Assembly: GCA_014529385.2 (NCBI GenBank)
Contig: CM043958.1
Span: 120,930,817-120,994,816 of the forward strand
From: Adiantum capillus-veneris
Lineage: Eukaryota > Streptophyta > Polypodiopsida > Polypodiales > Pteridaceae
DNA length: 64,000 nt
Reading direction: 5' to 3'
The notes under the pieces were generated by a model. The model was not told the DNA's origin. It made no database searches and saw only the letters and a list, made by a program, of their open reading frames with translations. Positions 33,836-46,199 of the stretch are shown piece after piece (position 1 is the first letter of the stretch; each line of letters opens with the position of its first letter). The position numbers and the translations under genes were made by a program.

Positions 33836-36415
33836 GAGAGCAGGACAATTCATAAGGAAAAGTAGTACATCAGTTTTATTCCAATGCCACACTACGCATT
33901 ATAGTTGTATTTTTTTGTATATTATGTGATTCCATCAAATGAGACATGCAATAAGTTGTTAGTTCATCGAGGCACACACTTCCACAACATTTATGATGGC
34001 ACATCAAAATGTTGTGGAAGAAATTAAAGAAATGGTGAAAAGGGTACTTATTGATCATCAAGTGGGTGCTAAGAAAGTACAACTATGTGTGGAAAAATAA
34101 GTAGTGTTGGGGAATTTTCTTTGAGCCAATGGTACATGCCAAAAAATTGGTGAGAAAAAACTAGGTACACCAAGCAGAGGAGATGGGTCCCTTGGTGGAA
34201 GACAACTGGTACAGTTCCTTCTCATGTAGTATAATAGTCTTTTTTCTCAAAATGTAATTTATGTTATGTAGAAGTAATATGTTTGTACTGCTCCTTTCAT
34301 TGAGTTCATCTATTAGGTTTCAACAATTTGTTTCATTGACACAAAGTGGGGCAATCAAAGAATCATTTTATATCAACAGGCTTCTCAAGTTGAAAAAAGA
34401 TTGCACTTATGACTTCTTCCAAGGTAGCCAATTTTTGGGACAGGGTAAGGAAGGAGAGAAGTTCTTTCTTTTCAAAATTTCCCTAATCAAGCGTTGATGT
34501 AGTGAATCACATTAGGCAAAATGGAATAGGAAATCTGCATTGCGCTTGGGTGCAATTTGATCACACTAAAAAGATCATAGATTGGGTAACAATGGAAAGC
34601 CAAGTATATAATCCAAGGTGTATTCTTTTAATATACTATGTGCTACATATCACATTTTTTTTCAAGAATCCAATTTTCATTTCTTTGTGGGATAGCATGT
34701 AAGACTTGCTCACTATAGCCACGTGCAAAATGAAGGAAGAGGGCATGAACTCACATTGCCTCTTCAATGACACATGGGTCAAACATGGGCGTGAATCGGC
34801 ACATTTCTTTGGATTCATGGTAGATGAAATGCAGGTGAATTGAAATGCAATGTTCCATGTATTCAATGATGATAAGGAAATGTGATGGAGGGTCAAGAGT
34901 GTTCCTACCTACTTAATTGGAAGCAAACCATGAATCAACACATATGAAGTACATAGTAGCAACCTCACAAGGAACACACATAGAAATGTGTGAGAAGTGG
35001 AGACAAGCACCATCAAGGAGGAAGCTACTACCAAATCCGGATTGACACAACAATTATGGCGACTAGGAAACTTAGTAGCACCCTCACAAGTAACACACAT
35101 AAAAATGTGTGAGAAGGGAGACAAGCACCATCCGAGGAGGTAGCTACTACACCAAAGCTAGATTCATACAACAATTATGGCAACTAGGAAATTGCATGGA
35201 AGAAAAATATTATATGCATGGACTTATGTCTAACCTCGTAGGAGGTGTGCATTGCACATTGGGGTAGCATCATGACATCCGTTGAAACAACACAGATGGT
35301 CCCAACACTCCAAGCACAAATCTTGTTGAAAGCAAACATGGGATCTAGCTGGTAGGAGAGGGATTAAGAGGTGGATATTGTTGTATGATACATGCATAAC
35401 CAACCTATTTGTAGAGTACAAAAGCTATTATACTTTCAAGAAAAAAATTAAGGTTCTATCCTTACAAAGGCATGCCAATCGGCTAAGAAATCAACCATTT
35501 CATGCCACACACCTTGTGATGAAGCTAACAAGGAAATGCCTACTTGTGTCTTTTAGGTTTGATTAGCTGACTAACTGTCACAACTCCAAACAATTCTGAT
35601 TTTTAAAAAAACTTGAAGCTCAATGGAAGTCTTGTTCATTTCATTTTCCTTGCTTTTCCTTTATCTTTTTTTTTTTGTTACACATTGATTCAAAATCATT
35701 TAATGTGTGTGCTTATTTTGTATGCCCGAGCCTTTTTGCTTCTCAAAGAAAAGTGCCCACAATGGGAACCTCTAGGGCTCTAGTACCATAGGCAATACAT
35801 ATGAGTGAAGTACAAAAGTTGACCTGGGATTTCTCTTCCAATTTTAGCTTTTACACTTGTGGAACTTTTGTTTTCTACTTTCATTCCCTTTGTATTCTCA
35901 CTAGTGTTCTTTGTTGTTTAAGTGAGCAAGCAGCTATATGCCTAAAACACTCCTAACGTCTCAAAAATTCAAATAATCTTACTAACTATGACTAGTAGTC
36001 AAGTGAATGTGTTAACCTAAAGTCATGGCCTACTAACTTCAAGGCTCATCAATAAAACTAGACTCTAGGTAATCAACTAAAGCAAAGATAAGTTTATACA
36101 TCTATAATGGTAGATAACAAAACATAAGTAAAATTCAATCAATCAAACCGAGAAAAAGCCATAATCAAAAAATATAAATATCCATAAACATGAAGCATAG
36201 AAAGTAGTACACTTGGAGGTATGTGATGCATCTACTCAATAGTTGTGGAAGGAAATATACGATGTGACAAGGCTCAATATATCCATGCTGCATGAAAGCT
36301 GAAGTCCATCTATATTGAAAAATTTTAAGACAAAGACTACCACCTAGAAAGGCATGTCTGTTAAGTATGGAGTATGATTCACCCCTTCTAATTTTTATTC
36401 TCAAAAATTAAAATT
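33836..36415. other. Gene-free interval after unit B
   Basis: No recognisable gene. Short open stretches near 34261-34700 (LLKLKKDCTYDFFQGSQFLG; HCAWVQFDHTKKIIDW) look like old coding sequence of unknown origin with stops. A two-copy tandem repeat lies at 34955-35192. Confidence 0.5.
34955..35192 (+). repeat. 119-bp tandem duplication with small hairpins
   Basis: AGTAGCAACCTCACAAG at 34955 recurs as AGTAGCACCCTCACAAG at 35074, with ~90% agreement by eye over the unit. Each copy contains a CACACAT...ATGTGTG inverted repeat. Confidence 0.85.
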
Positions 36416-37184
36416 TGTAAGGTCCCCATTATGAGGAGAAGCCATCGTGAATGAGAAATATCACTCACTGAAAAAGAAAAAATTATCGTCTATATATTGT
36501 GGCTGAACGGCGGCCATGGACGGCGATCGAAAAGTGGTCGTTGAAAAACGATCAATCAGTTGGCTTGTTGGCCCGGTGGTTAGAATCCTTTGGTCGATGG
36601 TTGAATTTTATGGCCGGTAGTAGAGTTTTAGGTGGACTTGGCTACGGCTACACATGGGCGCATGGAAGAATTTTAAGCGGACTTGTCTACCTAAGGATGG
36701 CCACACATGGGCACATGGGAGATTTCAAGATGAACATGTCTAGACAAGTTCATCTTGTTTACCTAAGGACGGCCAAACATGGGCACATGTGAGAGTTTAA
36801 GAGGAACTTCTCTACACAACGGCAGATACACATGCGTGTGTCTCTCATGAGAGATGGTAGCCCTTTTGGCCTATAGAAGGAGACCTCTTCTACACACAAA
36901 CAACAATGGTATATTTTGGAGTTGGTGAAGTAAGGTGTGTGTAAGGTGGTGAGAGTGAATCAAGGCAGGAGTTCCATTAAGGGTATAGTCCCTCTATAAC
37001 CTACTTCTAATTTGAAGTGCAAATCCATTGAGTGGTTACTTTCTCGTGGACATAGCCCACATTGGTTTTACCACATATATCGTGCGCTCTCTCTCTCTAT
37101 TATCTCTCTTATGTATGAAAATTATCTCTCTCTATTAAGTAAACCACTGTAATCTCTATTTAGGTACATCTCTATTTCCTAACA
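36416..37184 (+). mobile_element. Candidate copia-type LTR with degenerate primer-binding site
   Basis: The stretch starts TGTAAGGTCCCC and ends TTCCTAACA, then GTGTCAGCATAG, which resembles the TGGTATCAGAGC initiator-tRNA primer site found after many plant copia LTRs. A TATA-like CCTATAGAAGGAGACCTCTTC region lies at 36869-36889, the usual LTR promoter layout. No second LTR or target duplication was found. Confidence 0.4.
36726..36757. repeat. 32-bp near-perfect palindrome
   Basis: Reading the complement of 36726-36757 gives the same sequence except at one symmetric pair. The arms are CAAGATGAAC and GTTCATCTTG, and the centre TGTCTAGACA is itself palindromic. Confidence 0.9.
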
Positions 37185-37842
37185 GTGTCAGCATAGAAAT
37201 GAGTTTTATTACCAAAATGAAAATAAAAATAAATCTTATACTAAGGTCTCAAACGTAGATGTCTAGAAGGAAAAAAGCCAAAGGGAAAAAAGTGTCTCTA
37301 GTATAAGTGCATGTGTCTAGTGCACCATAGTCACTCTGCACAAATCAAGGTTCTAATTCAACTAGGAGGAATAAGATAACTCTCTCCGAGAAATAAAATT
37401 TTCAATTATTAGCTCTCTATCTATGGCTGGCTAATACCTAACTCCATATGGATAGTATAATCTGTAGCACAACTAATGGATCTAGGGATGACATCAACCT
37501 GTGATTGGGTGGCCCATTTACTCTATGGCTCACAATCCATCAATGGTTGACTCTTGCCTAGCTCTAAGCCAACAACATGGTCAACAAAATCTCAGGTGAA
37601 CTATGGCTCGTGTCAATCGGTGGTGTGATAGGTGGTTGGCTCTTTGGTAGACAAATCTTCAATGTCCACGTTATATCAATGAAATTATGTTGAGCTCTAG
37701 CTCATCAAATTCTATGTCTAGACTATATTGTAGTAGATGGCCACTGTTGTCATCTCATGAATGTCATGTATAATTATGTGGTCCCTCTACTGGCCACCTT
37801 TACTGTAATGTATCTGTTCTAGGAAGCAAAAAATAACTATGA

Positions 37843-37932
37843 ACGATCATCATAAAGAGTGCTACTATGCAACCTTTAGGAACCTAGACGATCATCATTG
37901 AGAGTGCTACTATGCAACCTTTAGGAACCTAG
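37843..37932 (+). repeat. 45-bp tandem duplication
   Basis: ACGATCATCA at 37843 and 37888 starts two nearly identical 45-bp blocks containing GAGTGCTACTATGCAACC. Confidence 0.9.
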
Positions 37933-38460
37933 ACCCTTCTGTGTCCCTCATAAAATCCGTGTGCCTCTAGTGGATCGTGGCATGCCTAGTCTAGGCATAA
38001 CTCGTACTAGCTGATGTGGGGGAGGATCTTGAACAAAGCGCTTGATTTTTCAAAAAAATTGATCAGATCAAATCATGAAATATGCACAACTCCATCCTCT
38101 CATGACAAAAGACTAACATGGATCTATCTATCAGCAGAGTAGTGTTATCCAATGTAGCTCATCTCTCATCATAGGACCTGGGTCGCTTGTTGTAACTATA
38201 GCCTCATTTGACACAACTCTATTTTGTTCATGTGCATCATCAATTTCCTCAAATGTAGGCTCTGGTGGGACATTGACCTCTATGATAGGTGCACTAGAAT
38301 CATAGATAATTTTAGAATCTGGCATGTTATATATCTCTACTAGCTCAATATTTGTCTTTGGTGTAGGAGCCATCTCACTAGGTTGCACCTTCTCTGTAGA
38401 GCAAGTACATAGCAACCTCTAGAATAGTCACTCAATGGTTCCATGGTAGTGCTCTATAGT

Positions 38461-38757
38461 GTACTCATCCTATCCTCAATCTAGGCATTTGTCTCCTTCA
38501 TCTTAATCACTCTAGACCTTAACTGATCAGTTGTGCTCAGAGGAAAAATTTGTCTGTGTGATGGAGATTTGGGAGGTGACATGGTAGGGGAAGTCTCTCC
38601 AGCAGCTAGTACTCATCCCATCCTCAATCTATGCATTTGTCTCCTTCATCTTAATCGCTATAGGCCTCAACTGATCAACTATGCTCAAAGGCAAAATTTG
38701 TCTGTGTGATGGAGATTTGGGAGGTGACATGGTAGGGGAAGTCTCTCTAGCAGGTGT
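38461..38757 (+). repeat. 148-bp tandem duplication
   Basis: GTACTCATCC at 38461 and 38609 starts two close copies. Both end with GGGAGGTGACATGGTAGGGG and AAGTCTCTC-AGCAG. Confidence 0.9.
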
Positions 38758-39534
38758 TTGCAATCTGTGTGTGAATTTTCAGGGGTTTTTGACAAGACCA
38801 ATCATGTGTGTGAATTTTCTTTTAAGGGGAGCCAAGCATCTTGGGCAATCATCAACACCACAATCCATAGTTAGACATAGCTAGTGGTACATATTTTGTG
38901 AAAGATTCATTATTTTTAATTGCCTTACAATTTAAATATTTATAGCATAAAAAAGGCAAAATTAGATTGGTTACCATAGAAACACATCCCTTGGCCTACT
39001 GCATATATCGTCAAAAGCAATTGACACATCAATTTGCAAATAATAGCCTAGATGTCCAAGACTCCTACTATTAAAACTATTTTTGTCTTGCAATTGTAAC
39101 CCATATCTCGTAGTATCCTCCTCACTAGTAACAAGATTGCAACATCTTGGAATAGTAGCCCCCACAAGCTAGCAACACTTAGGATTTTTTTTGGTAGCAT
39201 TTTAGAAGTGTTCACCACTGCTTTTGGCAAACCCTATGAGATCCTCCTTCTTGGCTTTGGATCAAACACTATCAACCCTTGGGCCAAAAGCTATCACGTG
39301 AGTGTAGTAGATGGGGTTATTTTTCTGGCTATCACGTGAGTGCAATAGAAGAGGTTATTTATTTTCATTTTTTCTCACATTTTCACATGCAAAAGGGTAC
39401 CATAAAATGAAATTAAGGAAAAAATTTAGAGATTGAATAGGAAAAATGTGTATTTCATTTGTCAAAAAATCACACATAAAGAGTTTTAAAAATAGTCTTT
39501 GAATGCACGCGATATACACAATTTATATATAGTA

Positions 39535-39536
<2 letters not shown>

Positions 39537-39569
<33 letters not shown>
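39537..39569. repeat. 33-base poly-C run
   Basis: An uninterrupted run of 33 C. The complement is G-only and could form quadruplex or i-motif structures; the length may also be an assembly or sequencing artefact. Confidence 0.9.
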
Positions 39570-39570
<1 letters not shown>

Positions 39571-39584
39571 CGGAGGTCAAAGGA

Positions 39585-39745
39585 GGCAAGCCACATCTAT
39601 TGCACTATGCTCCAATTGACAAATTCTCAAAGTGTCAATGATATTTCGATCAACCGCTGGCAACACTTAGCTCAAAAGTGGCAAGCTACATCTATTTCCT
39701 TATGCTCCAATGAACAAAGATTCTCAAAGTGTCAATGACCTTTTT
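39585..39745 (+). repeat. 95-bp tandem duplication beside the poly-C run
   Basis: GGCAAGCCACATCTAT at 39585 recurs as GGCAAGCTACATCTAT at 39680, and both copies carry ATTCTCAAAGTGTCAATGA. The second copy is slightly shorter. Confidence 0.85.
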
Positions 39746-40960
39746 TTAACACCAAAGATTTTTGCTACATTAGCCATAAAGGGTTGCTTGGTTGGGGGCA
39801 TAAATAGAAGTTAATCAAAGGGTGCCATCAATTGGCACAAATGGTAGAGTAGCTAAATCTCCCATATTAAGAGTTTGTGCACCTAAGAAGTTTGTCATTA
39901 CTTTTGGCAGCTCAACAAATAATACTGAGAGCCTTTCGATCAAAACTTTTAGTTTTTACAATAAGGTCTCCTTAGATTTTATTTTATTTTTTCCGAACTT
40001 ACAAATTGTGAGTGATAAATGTATTACAAAACCAAAAAACTTACGTAGGAAGCCATGCTCCATCTGAACCATGGCATTTGTCAACATCCGCACCACATAC
40101 CATCAGATACACCAGATATAACGACGTACTCATAAAGGGTGCCACCTTGAGTCCATTAACAATAGAAAGAAAAAAAGGCTAATTTAGGGCTGCCAAACCA
40201 AACCCCTTAATTGAGTACTGAAGTAGCACGAGCCATCCCTGCAGCTTCCCTAAGGCCACCAAGAAGTCGACGAAGAAGTGAGCAGCATAGCAAGATTTAG
40301 CTAAGAGATGTGACTCAATAGCACTTAAATAAAAACCTTAGACCTTTGAGATTGTGTAATGAGATAGAGGTTTTTCTTTACTCTTGAAAGCAAGACTATT
40401 GCAAGCCTAAAAGGGTTTGCATTTTGCAATTTTTCCACATCTCTTTCTTTGACTATTGGTCATTGTTGTCGAGACTGTTACAATGTCTTTTATGTTGTTT
40501 CCAAAGGGAAAAATAAGAAGAATAAGAGAGTTTTAACAACTATCCCAAGAGACCTTAAAGATCTAGCTGACGAGGAGAGAGAGAAGTGTGATTTAGCTAT
40601 TGTGCCTATCCGGAGGCCTCCTTTTGCTGCCTCTACCCGTCCCCAATAGAAGTTCTGAACTCTTGCCTCGCAGGAGCGCGTGCTCTCCCTGCCCTACCTC
40701 GCCTAGTCCAACAACCACCAGGATTCTTCACACTAGATGCTTAATGGGGTTGGGAAAAACCTACTCAAGTCGCAAAACGATGTTGCGACAAGAGATTAGG
40801 TTGGGTTGCATGCATCAACATGGAGAAGCTCTACTTGTGACACAGTACAAGGTCGCGTGACACACATCGGCACATATATGTTGATTCTACGACATGCACG
40901 ATCTTCGCCTCCTCAGCCTCTTCCCTTCGAGCCTTCCCTTGCCCATATACGATCCTCCTC

Positions 40961-41053
<93 letters not shown>
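40961..41053. repeat. (CT)n microsatellite
   Basis: CT run with few interruptions. Ser-Leu and Arg-Glu frames across it are not genes. Confidence 0.97.
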
Positions 41054-41059
<6 letters not shown>

Positions 41060-41196
41060 TCCCCCTCCCTCCTCCATCTCTCTCAATATCTTTTTTTAAA
41101 AAATCCACACTGGTGCGAGCTATTTCAGAGAGTTTTTTTTATGAAGAGATTGAGAGAGAGCGAGGAGAGAGAAAGAGAGGGGGAGGGGTTTTAAAA

Positions 41197-42008
41197 AAAC
41201 CTAGGTTTAGTGTAGAGAAATAGAGTCATTTGGTGTAAAAACCTTCAAATTTAGTCAGTTTACCACTAAAATTCTCATAGACAGAACAAAGTTTTTTTCG
41301 AGCACTGGTCCCTGCCCGTACGTGAAAGAGTTCACGTCTCTTTCAAAGAGATTTTTTGAAGGGTTTTGTTTATACCTTCTTGACTCATCTATTGTGAGTT
41401 TCCTATTCCTTCAAAGCCAAATTTGTCAGTGATTAGGGACCCTGAGATTTACCTTTCCTAGCCAACACAGTTGTCTCAACATGGCACAATGTTGTTTGTT
41501 GTAGCACAACCAACCTCCTGGCAGTTACCCCTTGGAGGGGGTCACCTTATGGGGTTCTAAGGATCGATGCTTGGGTCACATCATTTTGCAAGAGGATAGA
41601 TGCAATGCTAGACTACCATCCATTTGAATTGCTATGAGGCGTTGATGGACGTACAACTCCCAAACAGTAGATAGAGTACAAACAAAAATGGAGGGATAAG
41701 CCGCATTAGGAAAAGCATTTCAAAGGAGTACAATGACAATCATACACCATGTCTCTAAGAAGTGTATTCAGCATAGGGGCATCACACACTGGGTGAGTAA
41801 TCTGGGTTGAGGCATGACGGACAACTCAACAAACTAGGAACCCCGAGCAGTCTAGGAACTTTGAGTTGTGCTCATATAAACATGGAAAATTTAAGAGAAG
41901 GTTTTTACACTAAATTTATCTAAAATTTGTAGGTTTATTCACCTTCTACTTTGAATTTGAAAGATAAATCTCAAAATTTGTAGGTGGAATTACACTAAAC
42001 CTAGGTTT
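41197..42008. mobile_element. Candidate inverted-repeat element (~0.8 kb)
   Basis: AAACCTAGGTTTAGTGTA at 41197-41214 returns as its exact reverse complement at 41991-42008. A second inverted pair lies inside: TGGTGTAAAAACCTTC near 41232 against GAAGGTTTTTACACTA near 41898. Two nested inverted matches suggest a MITE or foldback element. No coding content and no clear target duplication. Confidence 0.5.
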
Positions 42009-44999
42009 CTATTGATATGGGTAGGTGAAAGAGAACTAGCATGTGGACAAAGTTGTCATAAGAAAATTGTGAGTCATAGCTTTATTAACCTTGCGTACTC
42101 TTCTATCAAATCATTCTTTGTAATCCCCCACCATTACCACCTCCCTTGACACGTTTGTTGCCACCACTTTTGGCAACACCACTAACTCCCACTCCCCCCC
42201 GATAGAAGGCTACCTATGATGGTGTGATCCAAAATTTAATATATACCATGATGTGGATTTTCTCAAAAGAATAGCCTCATTGCAATAATATAATTATTTT
42301 CAAGTTTCCACCATTTTCTCTAGAGTAACTTTAAGTGCATAGTATGTTTACCCACAATAGCTTGACATAGAGCAAGAGAGAGGAGAAGAAGAAGAAGAAA
42401 AATTAAATAGGCTCAAGCTCCCAGACTCTCCTTATTCAGGAGATTTGTTCGAGTGGCAACAAACTTACTCTTTTGGTGTAAGTCTTGTGGTCCTACATGT
42501 AGGGAGGTAGGAATAGGAGATTTATATCCATTGGAATCATGGTGCTACTATTCCCAACAAGGATCCATGGTGGTAGAAATGAGCTTCCAATATCTGAGGG
42601 CAACTAGTTCCAAGAAGAGGAATATCAACATGCCATTGTTCCAATTGTTCTAACCCATCAAAGGAAACAGTCTACAAAACCCTTGTTCAAGGGGTTTTTT
42701 TTGTCCAAAATTTGTGGTTGTTTTACCATTAAAATTACGTGTAATCTTGTTTTAGTTTTTTTTAAGTTGTGTTTGAAGTCATCTAAAAAATCCTGTTTGG
42801 TTTTTGTTTTACATAGTGTGCCTTGGCCACTCTAGCTCGTTTTAGGGATTGCTCGGAAAATCTCGCTCGAGATTTGAGATTCCTCAGCACAATGTAGTGT
42901 CTAAATAAACTCATGCCTAAAATTTGAAACTTTTTTTCTTCTATAATGTCTTTTCCTATCAAACAAAGCTCAAAAAGAAGACCGTGATTCATTTTGTAAC
43001 ACCAAACTACTAGGAAATGCAGACACTTTATTTAAATCTAGAATTTCAATCTTAACTAGAGGCTTCGTTTGATTCCCTTTTTTTCACTAACTAATTGAGA
43101 GAAATTTAAAGCTCTAAAAGTGTCTTGTCTTCTTTGAATCTTCTCAAACATATAGAACTATTTAGTTAATTATATTTAATTCAACAAAACACAAATATAT
43201 AGCAACTAATCATGATAAAAATTAGTACCAAGGGATAAGAAGAAAAAGAAATCACAAAACACAAGGCACCATGCTAGATATTGTGCACCCCCTTTTCTTA
43301 AAGATTAAGTATTTAAATTGTCAACATGTAATATGATTATGTAAAACAAGAGGGCACATGGATAGCAATGTAGTATTGTGCAGAGAGGTGCAATAGATTA
43401 GTATAAGTTGCAAAATGTCAGACAACTAGGATGAGATTTTTTTTTTTTTTTGGTGTTTCTTACTCACAACAAAATTGCCAGAACATGCTTTTGATCTTCA
43501 AAAGAAATGCTAAAAACAATAATATAGTCAATCGCAACAAAAAATTAGAACAATTATGGTTTTATATCAATCTTCACAAAAGTTTATGTGAGTTTACCTG
43601 CTTGAGAAGGAATAGATTGTAATATTGTCCTTTGAAATAGGTCCATAATGTAACAAGTGAGTACAACCCAAATAGAACTAGCATTACAATTTACCTTGCA
43701 TTTAACATTCAAGGTCAATGTAACAACACGTTTCTTTGCTTTAGATGACGGCCTAATCGTACCCAGTAATAACTGTCAACAAAGATAGACCTAAGATTTT
43801 ACATGTGTCCTAAGAATGATCCTTAATCAGCTAATATCCAACCAATTAGGGAGATCGATCCACTCACTGTAATAACCAAAAGGTATTTTAACCAGTAATT
43901 TAGGTGACAGTTTGTGCCAAGTCAAATCTACATTTGAGGTAGAAATTTCTTGTCAAAGTTAGTAAAACAATATGCTAACATCCATCATGTATTACTTCCA
44001 ATAAGCCTTATAGCCAAAACACATGTAGTTTATGATGGTTTTAGCAAATAAGTCACTGGTATGAAAAAATTGTCAGTATCCAGGTATCACACTCAACTGA
44101 GATTTTAAGAGAGTAGATGATCAAAGAAAACCCAAATTATATCTACCACAAGGTATGAAAGCTTAACAACACTATATCAGCTAGGCATTTCAAGCCAACA
44201 GATGCCCAAGTACTACCATGTCGTAAAGCTCCATTAGTTTCCAAAATAAAGGATCAAAATTCCTATAAACAACAGATCGATGAAAGCATTAAGAGCTAGC
44301 ATGTTCTCAACCAACATGAGTCAAAACTTATCAACTAATATCAGTTTTATTATCTAGGAGCAGTAGTCTGAGGCCATCAGACCAAAGAAATCCCAACCCT
44401 AGTCATGTTATGTGATTCCTACTACCAAGGTATGCAGCATGGGTGAGCCTTGTGTGCTAGTAAGTAGGTGGCACATCCCAAAGCCAGCAAACAGTCATTA
44501 TCACTATGAGAAAAGTATCATATCAAGAGCTTCCCAAAGCACCCCAAGGGAGTAAAATGATCCAAGGAGACTTGAACAATTAAAGTAACTAAGATCAACT
44601 TATATTTAGAGTGTACGTATCATGAACAACATCACGAGGAGTAATAGCCATGTAATGGTCTTCACCCTAATCAGTGGAAGTAAAAAACCATCAAGAGTAT
44701 GTTCATTACTTGAAACCAATCCAAGAAAGGAGTGTTAGAAAGAGTAGAGCTTTTACAACTGTAGATAGCTCAGCTTTTACGATCATAGTAAGATCTAAAC
44801 AAATAATTCTTATCCTCAACAGAGAAGCAGATTGCAATACCTAAACATGTAAGTGCTCCCGGTTTTGCAATCTACAAACAGTTGTATCTACCCTAGCTTT
44901 ATTTATTTCAGATCCCAAATATACCATGTAGATTCCTTCAATGAACCCAACCCTAGGTAGGTCACGAAATAGATGTAACCAAGGTATGCAACATAATAT
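42009..44999. other. Gene-free interval
   Basis: AT-rich with no recognisable gene. A 16-base T run lies near 43437. The phrases around 44427-44560 recur loosely at 44976 and 45572, suggesting an old ~570-bp duplication whose second copy was split by the MITE below. Confidence 0.5.
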
Positions 45000-45468
45000 C
45001 ATTAGGAAGAGGATGGGGTCTAGGAGGGCCTCTTTATTTTCCATCAGCTTATGGAGGTGATTAACATTTTGACGAATAGGGGTACACCATGTGTGCTAGA
45101 ATGGTGGGTGTGTAAGAGATGTATGTGTAAGAGTGGTCAAAGGATGCACTTGTCCCCCCCAAAAGGAGGTGGACAATTTTATCATTTTTTGCCCTCCATA
45201 ACTCCCACATATGATCTCCAATTTGAGCGGAGATCATAGATCTGCAATCCACGCGACGAGCTCTTTCCATACATATGCTACATGATATGGTTTTATCCGC
45301 TAGATTTCAAACCCCATTTTGGGGGGAAAATTTGAATTCAAATAAACTATCCGTTTTTCCTTTTTGAATTCAAAAGCTATCCTTTGATTACTTTCTTAAT
45401 AGTAAAGTTTTGACTTCCTTAAACTGCCAAATAAAGAGGCCCTCTTAGACCTCAGTCTCTTCCTAATG
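45000..45468. mobile_element. MITE-like element, 469 bp, 40-bp terminal inverted repeats
   Basis: The left arm (45000-45039) begins CATTAGGAAGAGGATGGGGT. The right arm (45429-45468) is its reverse complement with about four differences. The interior has no open frame of note but has repeated GAATTCAAA words. A truncated copy at 24656-24833 confirms it as a family and confirms the terminus. No target duplication is evident, so the superfamily is undetermined. Confidence 0.85.
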
Positions 45469-46161
45469 GTTGGGTAAGTTAGATACCATTTGAAATAGTC
45501 CAATCAGTCAACATGTTTTGAGAAAACAATATCCTACACTTTCCATTATTCAGACCCATTGAGAAGGGGTAAATCATATCAGGGGCTACCAAAAGCACCC
45601 CAAGGGAATAAATGGTCCAAGCACAACACAATCCGTACGTATAAACTTAGTTTTTTTTATTTTTTAAAAAGTGAAATTTAACCTAAATCTGAGAGGGATT
45701 ATGGGAAGGAGCCAGCTGTGTTCAATCAACCCCAAAATCATCAAACCTCAGGTTTAATACAATTAGTGCAATACTAATAGATAATTGCAATTTTTACCTT
45801 TGTTGAAAACAACATCAAGTAGATATTGGAAGAAACAAGTTTACAATCCCATCCCAATAATCATAAGTAAGATCAATCAACAAATATGAGCATAGTATTT
45901 AGGCATGCTAAACCAAGCAATCTCAGCATTAATCCTATCATGTTTTTTCTAGCACTAGATACGTTTAAGTGCCAACATTTCATAGATTTATACCGATATA
46001 TGTGCACAATGTTTGATTAAATAGAGCAACAACACTTAGCATGCAATTTGGTGAGCAACAATCCTTTAACAAGAACCAATGAGAAGGAGCTAACATGGAA
46101 GAGGTTAAAATACCAATTTTAACAAAAAATCCTAGTGACAGCGTGCTCATACCAAGAAGAG

Positions 46162-46199
<38 letters not shown>

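Larger units (their letters stand above)
37185..41196. other. Gene-free interval with several local duplications
   Basis: No gene is recognised. A - strand open stretch at 38415-38131 (acidic and Pro-rich; VEIYNMPDSKIIYDSSAP) and the repeated KMKETNAQIED-like frame near 38500-38700 may be retroelement remains, but I cannot name them. A GC-richer patch lies at 40600-40900 with no clear frame. Confidence 0.45.

Noticed and set aside
36499-36792. 97-codon open frame MAERRPWTAIEKW...
   Set aside because: It lies in a candidate LTR, covers repeated phrases and a palindrome, and matches no known domain.
38461-38757. Possible CRISPR-like or satellite array from direct repeats (also 34955, 52131, 55484)
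   Set aside because: Each has only two copies with no spacer pattern. These are local duplications in plant DNA.
39499-39738. Open frame with a proline run
   Set aside because: The prolines come from the poly-C run and the rest is the 95-bp duplication; no gene signal.
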